A stretch of DNA of 64,000 nucleotides, from contig CADCSX010000009.1 of NCBI GenBank assembly GCA_902805475.1, positions 558,001 through 622,000 of the forward strand, in the 5' to 3' direction. A program made the position numbers and the translations under genes. The stretch's first letter is position 1, and every line of letters begins with the position of its first letter. The notes beneath the pieces are model-generated. The model made no database searches, was not told the DNA's origin, and saw only the letters and a program-made list of their open reading frames with translations. Source of the stretch: Entonaema liquescens (Eukaryota; Ascomycota; Sordariomycetes; Xylariales; Xylariaceae). Below are positions 23,401-34,938 of this stretch, piece after piece.

Positions 23401-25271
23401 CCAGTCTCGATCCACAGGATGATCTCGTTTATTTCTTGGATTTCTTTAATAGTGCGAGTGTTGTTAAGACGTCGAATCTCAGCATCAACTTGATCAATGC
23501 GTGTTCTATCAGCATCTGCAAGTACCTCGTTGATATCATCGATTAAATCAACTTTCGAAAGGGCGTGGAGACTCGTGTTCAGCTTAAAGTAATCGCCAGC
23601 ACACTTGAATCGCAATGTCCTCAGAATTTTATCTCGCCAATCAGAAATACCTGGGCGGCTAGAATCTTTGAGAATGGGCATATTGTCCATTCGAGAGATG
23701 AGATATTTATCAATATCATCACCATTATGTTCGGAAATTGGGATCATGCTGAACTTGATCCCTTCCTTCTTTTCAAGCCATCCAGAGATCATCTGCGGCT
23801 GAGCGGTCAAAAGACACGGGTTTTCTTCCCCGTGGATTTGGAGGTCAGCTTCTCAAGTAGCGGAACTAGAGTCTCGTCAAAATTGTCGATAAACAAGAAA
23901 ATCTCCGTATCTGGATTCATGCGCTCCTTGTTATTAATAAAAAGCTGTTGCCATAGGTCGAGCGAGCCGTCAAATTCAGAAGTTCGCTCGAGGGTTTGGT
24001 ACACGAGCTTAGTCATTGCTTCATAGGAAGTCGCAATTTGCCAGAGCAATGCCCGCGAAACCATCTCCAGAACGGTATTAGTGTCCTCATCATCGGATTT
24101 TCTCTTGTCGGTGTCTACGAAGAAGTAAGGAGTGATAATTCGAGAGGCCGGTCCAACTTGGCTTATCTTCTTCAGATACTTCATGGTATTGGCCATCGCC
24201 GACGTTCTCCCAGAGCCATTCCTGCCTCCTAAGACTATTACGGGTTTCTTAAAGGATTTTGAGTCGGCCCATTCTAGGAAGTCATCATTTTCTAAGATCC
24301 ACTTGCCAGTGTCATCTACCAACAGGTTCTTGCGGGCATCAAAAGTTTTTTGCCAAGATGGAATAGGCTCGCCGTCTTTGTCCACCGATGTGGGAGGGAA
24401 ACCCAGCGCCTTCGCGATGGCCAACCTCCACTTCTTTAACTCTTGATCTTTTTTCTGCTGATTCTGACCATCAAGGATTAATTTAATATCCCCGGCGCTA
24501 TCACTTACGAGCTTGTAAGTCTGCGCATTAACCAGGAGGGCTTCTTTGCTATTGAGCCGTTCCATGTAGCTAAGCAAGTCCTGGATACCATTGTCGTTCA
24601 AGAATAGCTGCTTCGTGAAGGCAAACAATTTGTTGTGCTTCTTACGCAGCTTGATAATGCGATCACATATCTCGACAAACAATTGGAGATTCTGGGCCGC
24701 AACGCGCGTAAGCCTTCTGTCCATCCTTCCCTGGTAGGACTCAAGGCGTTCGAGGAACTCTGTGCATTTCTCAAGCAACTCAGCGAGGTTATCAAAGATA
24801 CCTTCATAGCCTTGCCAAGCTTGTATGACGAATGTGAGTGCATTGTAACACATTCCTGCTGGGGCAAAGACCTGAAGATTCTTGTTAGCCAGTTATGTTG
24901 CTATCGAGGTCGATGGGTAAGAAGATAGTTTTGCTACCCGGAATACTTACAGTTGAGGCACCATCTGCAACTATTCCTCCCACAGTATTTATACATTGTA
25001 GGGTTTTATTGACTATACTTTTGAACGTGCCAAACTTCTCGGACTTCTTCTTACTCGACGCTTGCACGTCATCAACGTACTTAAGCACAGAGTTGATGTC
25101 GAGGGTGCCCTGTACCCTTCTCGGATCCCCACCGGCAAGCTCGACAACTTTGTTGTAGACATCTTTCCAGATTGCATCGATTTCTTTTTGTTCGGATATG
25201 TCTGTGGCCTTCTCAATAGGGGAGGCTACGCTCAACCCACTAACCGAGGTTTGCAACATTGGGGGTGCCAT
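20424..25271 (-). CDS. STAND/NLR-like protein: Goodbye-like N-terminus, NACHT-type NTPase, TPR-like repeats, ZZ zinc finger
   Basis: Three exons, 24951-25271, 22383-24871 and 20424-22319, with introns of 79 and 63 nt in phase 0; about 1,568 residues if one base is restored. The N-terminal ~110 residues plus the following helical region resemble the fungal STAND 'Goodbye' domain. A Walker A motif 'GGRNGSGRTS' lies near residue 322 and a Walker B motif 'IFLFIDNFDE' near 431. The third exon is helical and TPR-like ('QKAVDLNPRNWHAV'). The C-terminus carries a ZZ finger with its Cys pairs: 'WCDNCDKQYTVVDVPLYTC', then 'CADC' and 'KEHTF'. Within exon 2 the frame breaks at about 23809-23815, exactly between 'KKTRV' and 'LTAQPQ', a conserved NACHT sensor strand. 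A lost T in a T4 run explains it. Such proteins act in fungal heterokaryon incompatibility or immunity-like signalling; the specific role here is inference. Confidence 0.85.
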
Positions 25272-26380
25272 TTGGCACGTGCTATGTCGTCTATCGTCGA
25301 CACACGCGATTCTTGGGAACTAAGATCTCTTGACAACAATAGGTTTCATGTCATCATATACTCGTTTCCTCCGTTGTTCTTAACCAACCCCAACTCGAGC
25401 AGCGGGACGCTCTATACCCTTAAAATACTTGGACCCCAAGCGGCTCTTCCCATGGGTCCACATAGCCCTAGCTACCCTGATATGCGAAGTCAGCTTAGCT
25501 AAACCAGACTACTTTCGAATGAGTTAATTCACCGGGAAATCCTAGTAGAATAAGCTGAATAGAGCAAGGAAGACAAAGGTGGTGATTGGTAGGAGAACGT
25601 CGCTTACCCATTACCCCTTGTCTCTCAACAGGCTACTTTGCCCCACGGCACCACTTCTATGGGTCGATCGAGGTGCCTAACTACACAGCCAGCCTGAGAA
25701 GCCTAAGGTAGAAAACCACAATAATTACATAAGTAATTATCAGCTCCGTCGGACGGCTGGGGGGATGGATTGGCTCGTCGCTCGAGCGCTTTAATTCCCC
25801 CTTGCTTCCCCGCACGGGCAGGATTTTGTTTGTCTCTGACAAATCCTTCAGACATAGAGACATCTGGAGTTACAGAGCGGTTGATGAAACGCAATTTCCA
25901 TCCCTCAGTTCGGAAGACGGCAGAGGCTCTTGCAACAATAGATTATTCTATTTCCCTCACTCATAACGATACTAGTCCTATCTTAGCTCACGGACTGGCT
26001 GATGTGAAAAGCACATATATGACCCTGAATACCAGTATTTCTGGGACCAATGAATTCTTACTTTCATAGCACGATTCCGAATTCGAATTCGGTCGCATTT
26101 TTCAACAAACACTCTTACTGGTCATGCAGATAGGACTCGTTGCATGCAGGTCCTAAAATGACTCCTATACCTTATGATATGTCAGATTAACGAATTAGCT
26201 AAGTCAAAATGTTGGTAGCTTATTGGCGGCTATCAAATATATAAATATAGATTTACAGGGCTATATGTTCTATATACCTGAGAAGGATATATCAGGCCGC
26301 CAATCAAACCCCACCGCTCATAAGCAATATCGACATAGTACTTTAAGCAAGCGATTATCGCGCCATGTCGAATTGTCCAA
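25272..26380. other. Intergenic region
   Basis: About 1.1 kb holding the STAND promoter on its left and the AA9 3' UTR on its right. A perfect 16-base palindrome (ccgaattcgaattcgg) is at 26077-26092. Short ORFs such as the one at 25770-26069 have no recognisable motif. Confidence 0.4.
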
Positions 26381-27326
26381 TTAACACTGGATGACAGGTA
26401 CGTTGCCGGGGGCACTGTATGCCTGACCGTTGTTGTCGGGCTGGCCGAGAGCACCGTAGATGTTGACGACGATGCTTGGGTCGTTCTTCTGGTAGGCACC
26501 GGGGAAGCTGACGGTCTGGCTCGGGGTGAAGCTGCCGCTGCCGCTAACCTTAATCTGAGCGCACGACATGTAGAATTGAGCACCGTTTGGTGACTTCGCG
26601 GAGTGGAGAGCTAGAATCTCGACTCGCATAAGGTAGTCACCTGGGGCAATACATTGAGGTAGCTGGAAGTTGACCCAACCTTGGTTAGAGATCATGTGGT
26701 CAACACCCCACTGCTTACTCGAGGTGTCGAAGGTGTCCTCCCAGATCTTGAACCACTTGAGCCCAGTCTTACTCGCGGTAGCCGCGTTATCCACCTTGGC
26801 GAGCCATGCCGTGATGGGACCCTTGTGAGACTTGGCAATCTATCGCACAGAAGTTAGAAATCGTGTTGTCATCTGGAATGACGGATAGGTTGTCCTTACT
26901 GGGTTGTCGGGGTCGTTGGCGAATTGCGCACCGCCGATGACGTGGCCGAAGTAGGCTCCCAGCTTGTCGCCAGGAGCGACGCTGATGACTTTGTCGGAGG
27001 TGTGGCCTTGCTTCTGACAGATGATGTCTAAAGTGCAAAGTTAGTGATCTTTTCCGACTAGGTATCATACGCGCAGTCCTCTTTGCTGCGACTCGGACAT
27101 TCTTACCCTGCGAGGTCACATCGTAGACCGGGTTGTTGTCGTTCGGAGCACGAAGACCAACCAGAGAGCCTTGCTTTTGGCCGTTGACTGAGACTTCCTA
27201 GTTGTAGCATTATTCGTCAGCTATTGATCTTCCGCAGGTTGCATTTGAAGCTAGGCTTACTTGGAAGATGCAGTGAGCCTCAGCTGACAGGGCAAATGCC
27301 GCAGCCGCGAACAAGGAGAACTTCAT
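26381..27326 (-). CDS. AA9 lytic polysaccharide monooxygenase
   Basis: A secreted copper enzyme that oxidatively cleaves cellulose or related glucans. Four exons, 27261-27326, 27107-27197, 26900-27027 and 26381-26839, join at GT-AG sites in consistent phase (introns 63, 79 and 60 nt), giving 247 residues. The signal peptide ends at 'SAEA', leaving His18 as mature His1, the first copper ligand. The second His is in 'AYFGHVIGGAQF', and the axial Tyr is in 'GAQFYMSCAQI'. 'PQCIAPGDYLMRVE' is the characteristic AA9 core strand. There is no CBM1 or GPI signal; the protein ends soon after the catalytic core. The long open frame upstream of 27326 is 5' UTR. Expression during growth on plant biomass is typical of the family. 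Confidence 0.95.
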
Positions 27327-30300
27327 CTTGTCGGTGATGGTAGCGAGCCGTATGAGATAGGTAGGGTACGTTAGAGCGACCAGGCTTGAGGTAGCGAGCT
27401 CACTCTCTTTTACCCCAGAGTTCCATCGCGCATATATATAGATGAGTACAAAACCCATGCAAGGTCGATGCGACTATATGCCGAACGGAATAAAGTAGGG
27501 GCAAGCGACGCCGATACTAGCGAACCCCCCTCAACTCTATCTCTGTAACGCAGCGGGTCGTCTAAGCCCCCAATCAAGACTAACAAGCCGCAATGCAAAA
27601 ATTCTCCGGTGCAGATTAGACCAAGGCTTAATGCTGTCTAGATATTGGACTAGATTGTGGTACTCCCGGTGGGCCTGGGGTAATATAGCCGGTAGAGCCA
27701 AAGTTCATATCTACCTATGCTTCCGACTATTGGCTAAGAGTCGATCAGTGTCTAAATAGGAAAGTTCCGTACGACGAATCCTGGTGAAAATGGGAACGGG
27801 TTGAGAAATGGGTACCGGGAAATGTATTTGTCCTGTATGGGGAATCCGGGGGCGCATGGAGAGCGGACGGGACGACAGCCCTACGATCCGAACGTCAAGC
27901 GGGTTCTACAAGAGCATATGACAAGGCCGAAGATGAGATATGACGACGTCTCGCGTTTCCCTAGGGAAACGGCATTGGCGCGGTAATGGGAATAAGGGGT
28001 GACAATGTAGGTTGGGCTTTTATGCCTTAGCTGAGTGAGCACTGCATATAATAAATACTTGTAATACCGAACTTATTTCAGTTGCAGGAGTCCTGCCCCT
28101 ATTTACAGCAGACGCAGGGAGGGCCGATTCGATTTGGAATTACTTGTTTGTTTTGTGTTCCCCCAAAAGCTCCGCGTATTGGTACCTGGATCAAGTGTCT
28201 TGAGGAATTCGCCTTTTAAGTGCGATTAAGCGGCTACTGGACATGCATTCTCTCCTTATGCTTATACTAGTGGCTTTGTATAGATATTAATGTAGTAATA
28301 AGATCAAGTGGGCGAACAGTATATTCATTCGTGGTGGACACATAGGGATCGACCACTACCTATGAAGAAACGCCGGCGAGTTGCGTGGCAATTATTGTAC
28401 GCGCACCATTTCGCCTAGAACGTGGGCTTCACGATCGTATAGCTTTTCACCAAGCTTCTCGCCAGAAAACTCATATGCGCCTATGCTATAGACACCAGAA
28501 ACATTAGATAGGACCCCTACGTCTACGGCTACCGATGAACCCGGAACTCAAGATCAGGATACTTCTCAAACTTGAGGCTTTATGTTGACACTGTCGAGAA
28601 AGGATGTTTCTCGGCATCTTGTCTCCTAGTGTGTCTAACGGCTTGTAAGACTCCCCGCGTTGAACACTCCCACCGGGCAAGGCAACCAGTCTTGAGACAC
28701 CCATCAATATAGATAGGTAATTAATGGCAGTTGCTTGGGTTCTATATGACTATGCTAGGTCCATATCCGGGGTGCGGGTGATTTGGGATGATATATTCCA
28801 TCATGTTCTCTTAGTTCTATGAATACTTTAGGTACGGAATACATATTTACCATAGAACACATATAGTAAGAGGACAGAAAGGAAATTCACCAATAAGGTA
28901 TACCTCGAACACTGCGTACGGTAGAATTTCACTGGCATCTTCGATGTTACGCGTTCTTCTGATAAACCCGTTTAGACCTAAGGTTGCCGATATCCGAAAA
29001 AGGATACGGGATCTATATTGGGTTACTATACATATAAGAGCCGGCTGCTTGCGGACATTTTCTTACTGCCGTTAATCGTGGGTGAAAGCACGATGGTAAT
29101 GAAAACATTCGGCCGTACGTTTTAGGATTATATCAAGACCTACGCCAACTCCCCTTACTTGGTAATGTACATGCGAAGGTACCTAGATAGTCTATGGAGT
29201 AGGCTTCGAGGACTATACTGGTTTGACGGGTAATGAAGACTGTCCGGGTAACCTACCTCACTTACTCGCGTGCTAGAAGCAATGCTATTATTAGACTGGC
29301 TTATTCAGCAGCCCCTATTCGAAGTGTCCATGAGATCTCCCTACTGCCTGGCACGTACAAGTCCAAAACAAGTTTTTCCTTTCGTGGAGTGCCCAGTGGC
29401 ATTATCTATTAGATTGGGCCTAGTTTTCACAGTATACGACTCAAGCACGCAGTGAGCCTCGATACCAAAATGAATAATACATACAAATTTGCCAAGATCG
29501 AAGAGGTGGCTTTGTGTGAACATAGTCATCCTATGTTTAAACTACTAGTAGTAAGTTAGAAACGACCGCTAGTCCAAAGACAAAAGATCTGACTCAGACC
29601 TGCCGCAAGTATAAAACGCTTGCTACGCAGAGCCTTGGCTTTATTGACGCTACAGGTCTCGGCGGGATTAGTAGATAGGTGTTCGTAGAGGTGTGATGAC
29701 GCGAGCCGGAAGCGGGGAGATTATTGCTGTTCCACAAAGGGTTATAAACATATCTGAGCCAAGTCTAAATAATCTATCAATCGTCAAATTCCAGTGTTAC
29801 TATTATAGTTCTAAAAATTACACAGTTATCAGAGAAAACTTGTACTCAGCACAATGTGATGTAGTGATATATACAGTGGCATCGAGTGCAATTGAGTAAA
29901 ATAGAACATATAGAAACGGCTTATAGGTAATGGGTACCGAGGCTGTAGGCCACACCGTAAACTCGTCACAGAGATCTTATTGTCTTGCAGTGGATGGATG
30001 AGACTATTTTCGCTGATCTAGTTATGTGCTATGACAGTGAAGAATGACATGTTATAATGATTCTCGTGTCGGGTTCTGAGCTCCAATATACCTGCCTAGA
30101 ACCTTACTAAATACGCTCAGAACTGGTTAGGCGTGGGGGGCCGTATCTTACATCACATCGAACGTGACTTGAGACCTCATATAGGGAACATGTGAAAAGA
30201 ATGTCGGTGTTCGACTGTTTCCCATTGTTTATCCCCTTAGTCACTTAGTTACGAGTCTGTAAATCCTTTTAACGGCTTGAGCCTTGATCTCACGGTACAA

Positions 30301-31206
30301 CAAGCGCATGAGCTACGCCCGTTACCTAGAGTGCTGCACAGAGCATTTTTAGGTTGACCTGGAATCAGTAAAAGCTACTCTAGAACTGTTGGTACGCCTT
30401 TAGACTCTTCAATGTAATTATTTCAGCGGCCCTCATGTATGCCTCTGGGAAATGAAGAGTGATTCAACACCAATTACTTTTAACATGACCTTTGAGGCCA
30501 AGCGTCTAACAGACCCTTGCTTTATGCGACATGCCGGACGAAAAGTTAGCGAGGAGAGATGAAGTGCTAACAACGCCCGACCCCTTACCATGTTACCGAA
30601 TTCTTGAACCCCTATAAGGGATATTACAAGAGCTGTACGGGACAGCATTTTAACCTCCTCCCGGTGATAACGAATACGAGTAAATATCGCGATGAGTACG
30701 CTGAGGCTATGGTAGTCGCCCGTCCCAACAGCATACACTGAACAAGGAAGGTCCGCAACGGACATTGACAGTTGGCGTTTTATTACGTGTACGGATAGGG
30801 CGACCCAAGCTTGAATTTAAACGGAACTTTCAAGAGTCTTTGCAGGAAGCAAAGTGAGCTGTCCGTTGAGATTGGTGTCGCTTGAATGAGCCAGGGGCTA
30901 GCCTTTAAACCAACAACTCATCCCTTGCTGCATCTTTGAGTAGAAATACCATGCATTTCTCAAAGTCCCAAAGCAATTTTATAGAATTAACTAATTCGTA
31001 TAGTTGGTGTTGGATTAGTTACATGGCTATCATGACCCATCGTCGCTTGCGCGTTGGTGCTCGTATTCGGGTTCCTCCCTGTTTAGCACGTGCTGAAATG
31101 TAGTCGAAGGCATATCTCGTCACGAAACGTAAAACGATTAGCAATAGTTATTATATTATTATATTCCAATTAGCTTTTCAATGTCTATTTCATTATTAAT
31201 TATTAT

Positions 31207-31255
31207 CTTTCTTTTCTTTTCTTTTCTTTTCTTTTTTTCCTTTTTTTTTTTTTTC
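31207..31255. repeat. Pyrimidine microsatellite (ctttt)n/poly-T
   Basis: Uninterrupted C/T-only tract with about five ctttt units followed by poly-T. Confidence 0.8.
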
Positions 31256-32297
31256 GTAATCATTTTCTTCTATAGAACTATTCAATAGTTGTGGTTTATA
31301 GGTAGGTAGTCTAGAGAGTAGAGAGGAATCGTTTAATAATTAGTAAAGTTTCTAGAAGGAAGAGGAGAACCCTTGAAGTGACATTACGCAAGTTATCCTA
31401 AGCCCTATGGATGTCGAAATAAGCTTAAGGGCGGCGTGGACCAACAGATCTTTCAATGTGCCTGAATGGGGCGTATAAGGCGAAAAAAAAATGACCAAAT
31501 TAGGGTAACTCCCCGCGGTGTTATTACAAGGTAGAGTTAGAAGCTCACGAACCATAGTTGAATTGTACACGCTCAAGCCGTAAAATCCCACCTCTTTTGA
31601 GATGCACTGGACTTTTAACGCTTAACAGTGACTCAACTCCTGACGTCTTTTCGCGTTCTCCGCTCGGACTTACTGTAGTTACCGTTGGCTTGGTTATTTT
31701 TAGGATATCTCGAATCAAGGTTAACCTTGCTTCTCAGCTGGCACCATGGCTCGTGCAATATTAAACTTGGTAATTATGGGCCTTGAATTATCACTAAAAT
31801 GCAAATTATTCAAAAGGCTTGTCCTTAAAGCTGAATACATTCCCTACTAGTGAATAGAATAGGATTGCAATCCAAGAGACACTAACAATTGATTTTCGTC
31901 AGCCTTCAGCACTTACCATGTATAGTAGATCCTGCGTCGTCGATCAATGATGCTGACCTATAGTGATATCACCTCGCTTCCACAACCATGATTCTAGATG
32001 TCCATCATCCCAGTCCTGCTTAGCCGACTGGCCGATTCAATGGAGCGTCGGCGTTTAGTGAGCAATGCCTGCGTCTGTATGCAATAAGCACTAGCTTTAA
32101 CGAATGGGCTTCGTCGAAACGTCTAAGCATACCTACATACCTACCTTACCAGGGTAGTCCTTGGTTTGCTGGCGATTCAACCCATGTGATTGATTACCTA
32201 CCTAGGTACCTATGCTTGTTGTTTGGCATTCTATACGTGGCACGGGATATGCGAGGACTTCCTATCTCCTATAGGGTTACGATTTTACATCACGGCC

Positions 32298-32347
32298 AGT
32301 GACAACCAGTGACCAACAGTGACCAACAGTGACCAACGGTGACAAAC
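32298..32347. repeat. Tandem repeat (gtgaccaaca)n
   Basis: Five imperfect copies of a 10-base unit, about 370 bases upstream of the P450 start. Confidence 0.8.
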
Positions 32348-32721
32348 ATACTATAGAGAGGTCGGTTGTAAAGTCGTATTCGTTTATAGGTTAAAGACTT
32401 CAAATGCGGTACAGATAATTGGCTCATACCCCGTCACCGGCGCCACTTATATACCCTCTCTTTGTCTCCCTTGTAATTTAGTGGGACGGGCAAGTCAACT
32501 CCCGGTTGTAATGAAACCCTTTTCGCGTATCTGGATGGGGTGCATTGGCCCATCATCCAATTATATTTATTTTCTTTGGCCCTACGCGCATCATGAAGAG
32601 TGGCTGAACCAGAATAAAGGGGACCCGTCGGACCTACTACTTATAGTACAAGGTCTCCCCTCATAGTTGGCGACCTTAGTAGTTGACCTCTTTAAGCATA
32701 ATCGACATCAAGAAAGAAACG

Positions 32722-34588
32722 ATGGATGTGGTTGCAAGTTTCCTCGAGGAGCGAGGACCTATCCTTGCGTCCGTCGCTGTCATCCTCACCTCGGTATTCC
32801 TCGCAACGGTGCTCTTCAGTAACGGCGGCAGTGCACTGCCACTGGTGGGACAGGAGTATGGAAGTGCGTCAAAGCGAAGAAAAGCGTTCATGACGCGGGG
32901 CTTGGAATTCTACAAAAAGGGATATGAGTTATTCAAGACTAAGGCATTTCGGGTGACTACTCTTGATGGTACGAAGATGCCCCGTTTCTTGGCGGATAGG
33001 GAAAAATGCTGACCTTGATGGATAGGTGACCGTATTGTTCTACCTCGAAGACTTATGGAGGAAATGAGGCATCTGCCGGACGATGTTATTAACATCGACA
33101 AAGCTTTCGACGTTGTACGATATGTCGGCGATCCTGACCTATAATCCTGAATACTAACTTACTGTAGACGAACGAGCACCACCGCCTCGGTATAGGTAGA
33201 CCACAAGTATCGACTCTGGTCTTCAATGTCGTTAGAGGAGATCTTACTCGTAGTCTAGGTAAGCTTATCTTGGAATTGACCTGAGATGGGTGGTCTAACT
33301 GACTTTTATAGTGCGTATTAACCCCCGACTCTCAGCGGAGACTGAGCGGACTATTCGCGAGGAGTTACCGCCATGTGATGACTGGACGTCTGTGGGAGTT
33401 TACTCGACGATATTACGTATGGTTGCTACCATCTCTGGTGCTCTATTCATTGGACCTGAGCTGTGTCGATCGGAGGAGTACCTGCAGGCCAGCATTGGAT
33501 ATACGCTAGACTACGTCAACGGTATACAAGGGCTCAAGAAGTGGAATCGATGGTTACGATGGGCCGGCCGATACTTTACCCCTGAAGTCACTAAGCTATT
33601 TGAAGACCGCAAGAAGGCGCACGCCTTTCTGCAGCCCGTTCTTGCGAAGCGCCGTAAGGCCATAAAGGAAGGTGGAGAGGTTTCTGACGATGCTTTGCAA
33701 TGGATGATGGAGAAGGCCGACGAACTGGGCTACAGTGACGAAGTGATTGCTGAAGCGCAGTTAAACCTTAGCATGGCCGCTATTCACACCACCTCGCTCA
33801 CGGTTACGATGATGTAAGATCGATACCCCTAACCCCTGTCTGTTCCTGATGAGAACTTTGCGTTGACATTTCTCTGTAGCCTTTACGACCTGGTGGTTAG
33901 ACCTCATATAATCGAAGAGCTACGAGAGGAGATCAAGACTGTCCTTGCTCGCCACAACGGTGTCACAACTAGCCACGCCCTCTTCGAGATGAAGCTGCTT
34001 GATAGCGTTATGAAGGAATCGCAGCGGATGAACCCCGCTAACCTGGTCCGGTTTACACGATATGTCCAAAAGCCCGTTACTCTTAGCGACGGTACTCACT
34101 TACCCGCCGGCTATTTGGTCGAGGCGCCGCATGCGCTCGCTGTGATGGATCCCGAATTATACCACAATCCTGAGGTAAGGTTGACCTGGAGGTGCCGCTG
34201 CTCACATCTTTGACAAGACCGAAGAACGGCGTGTTCCAATTCATACAAATATCAGAAACAACTAACATAGTTTTAGGAATTCGACGCTCATCGATTCTTG
34301 AATCTACGCAATGGCACGACACAAGATAACCTGGGTTACAAGAACAAGGAACAATACCAATTCGTAACGGTAACTAAGGACTTCATGCATTTCGGATACG
34401 GCCGTCACTCCTGCCCCGGTCGTTTCTTTGCAGCCAACGAGATCAAGCTGATCCTCGCGCGTATACTTCTTGAGTATGATCTCAAGATGCCCGAGGGTCT
34501 TACCGAGCGTTATGCCAACATCAACATGGGTACCGATACCTTCCCCGACCCGACTAAGGAGGTGTTGTTCAAGAAGGTGAAAGCGTAA
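32722..34588 (+). CDS. Cytochrome P450 monooxygenase (fungal ent-kaurene oxidase-like group)
   Basis: Six exons, 32722-32968, 33026-33114, 33168-33258, 33312-33813, 33880-34174 and 34277-34588; five introns of 53-102 nt with consistent phases give 511 residues. One N-terminal membrane anchor (about residues 10-32) places it on the ER. The heme-binding signature 'FGYGRHSCPGRFFA' is intact, as are the K-helix ExxR ('ESQRM') and the 'FTRYVQKPVTLSDGTHLPAG' segment. 'DRIVLPRRLMEEMRHLPDD' and 'NEHHRLGIG' at exon joins confirm the splicing. The I-helix is atypical: 'SMAAIHTTSLTVT' in place of the usual (A/G)GxxTT. The pattern resembles fungal P450s that oxidise terpenoids or other hydrophobic metabolites; the substrate is unknown. 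It converges with an MFS transporter gene 350 bases away. Confidence 0.93.
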
Positions 34589-34938
34589 GCGGACTGTAAC
34601 TTGTAATATTCAACTGCGTTATATTAGTTCGGTGTCCGGATTGGGTACGAAAAGACACAACAAGTATATTACTCCCAGTTATCACAAACATCTGGGCATA
34701 TACAATTAGCGTCGGTTTGAGAGCCATTAGCACATCAAATATGGAATTCCATGTGTACAGATGGGCATTACATAGCCACATGCATGTGTATACCGATAGC
34801 CGGATTTATATAATTACCGGTGATTTGTGCCGTCTATAGAATAGTATTAAATACTAGGCTGGAAAGAACGCCAAACCATACCCTCGTCCCAATCCCATAA
34901 CCAATGAAGTGAGTGTATCGTACCCCTAATAAGAATAT
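34589..34938. other. Intergenic, convergent 3' ends
   Basis: Shared 3' region of the P450 and MFS genes. No coding signal. Confidence 0.4.

Larger units (their letters stand above)
27327..32721. other. Gene-poor region of 5.4 kb
   Basis: No gene could be supported. Composition is ordinary, not AT-rich like the RIP block. It contains a perfect 18-base palindrome (27954-27971), a pyrimidine microsatellite (31207-31255), a tandem repeat (32298-32347) and GGTACCTA motifs (29178, 32130-32210). A coding-like fragment on the minus strand at about 28400-28700 is discussed under findings. ORFs of up to 110 residues (for example 30433-30765 minus) show no motif and are treated as chance. Confidence 0.4.

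Noticed and set aside
30433..30765. 110-codon minus-strand ORF in the gene-poor region
   Set aside because: No recognisable domain and no neighbouring exon signals.
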